Assembly (NCBI GenBank): GCA_002840535.1
Contig: PHBH01000015.1
Span: 101,435 to 140,340, forward strand
Origin: Deltaproteobacteria bacterium HGW-Deltaproteobacteria-15
GTDB lineage: Bacteria; Desulfobacterota; DSM-4660; Desulfatiglandales; HGW-15
Direction: 5' to 3'
DNA: 38,906 bases
Shown: one piece after another, positions 38,828 through 38,906 of the stretch
Position numbering within the stretch: position 1 is the first letter of the stretch
Layout of the letters: each line of letters starts with the position of its first letter
Translations under genes and position numbers: made by a program
The notes under the pieces: model-generated
Databases searched by the model: none
Seen by the model: the letters and a program-made list of their open reading frames with translations, nothing else
Told to the model about the DNA's origin: nothing

Positions 38828-38906
38828 GAAAATGGGCACCGCCCCGAAGGGTGGGACTCCAAGCGAAGCGCGGAGAAAATGGGCACCGCCCCGAAGGGTG
38901 GGACTC
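38828..38906. repeat. Two tandem 32-bp repeats at the contig end
   Basis: Identical 32-bp units starting GAAAATGGGCACCGCCCCG occur at 38828-38859 and 38875-38906, 47 bp apart. The second ends on the last base of the window, so the array probably continues beyond it. Confidence 0.95.

Noticed and set aside
38828..38906. Possible CRISPR array
   Set aside because: Only two repeat units with a 15-bp interval and no cas genes in the window.

Overview
The window looks like a chromosomal contig from a GC-rich deltaproteobacterium (Desulfobacterota in the broad sense). This rests on gene content: a GAF-ANTAR regulator, a single-chain FMN glutamate-synthase-like protein, a PPDK_N protein with receiver domains, the rnj-ftsK-lolA order, a DUF2889 protein, many PAS kinase domains, and the palindromic intergenic repeats common in that group. 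No rRNA, tRNA or CRISPR array was seen. Both window ends lie in repeats, which suggests contig ends set by assembly.

Bases 1-30009 are a dense core region. A nitrogen theme runs through it: a GAF-ANTAR antiterminator next to a glutamate-synthase-like gene with a leader terminator (86-2752), an NADP-type glutamate dehydrogenase (7799-9145), and glnB-glnD on the minus strand (16862-13916). Between these lie a KaiC-like/XRE/cupin regulator, a large receiver-PPDK_N protein, a membrane hybrid PAS histidine kinase overlapping a lipid-kinase gene, and a DUF2889 protein. A plus-strand run follows: treZ, a HAD phosphatase, sucC, sucD, a Cys-rich protein and tatA. Then come ssb (minus), and rnj, ftsK and lolA (plus). 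A broken nucleotidyltransferase and a twin-arginine DUF362 protein close the core.

Bases 30010-38906 are accessory DNA with visibly lower GC. They open with a frameshifted remnant of a tyrosine recombinase on the minus strand. Next is a tightly coupled three-gene operon: a SIR2-domain NADase-like protein, a HerA-type ATPase and a 74-aa KTSC protein, each overlapping the next by the four bases ATGA. SIR2-HerA is a known anti-phage pair; the coupled KTSC gene is the unusual part. Downstream is a graveyard of truncated genes (a Y1 REP-associated transposase, a membrane-protein remnant, an IS1182-like transposase). Each is cut off at a sequence beginning GGGGACG. Small exported or hypothetical genes lie between them.

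The intergenic DNA is itself notable. Many gaps hold imperfect arrays with a 7-, 8- or 9-bp period, each locus having its own consensus, often as inverted pairs. In two gaps (sucC-sucD and ftsK-lolA) such arrays bracket a small TGTCATTTCGA-type element.
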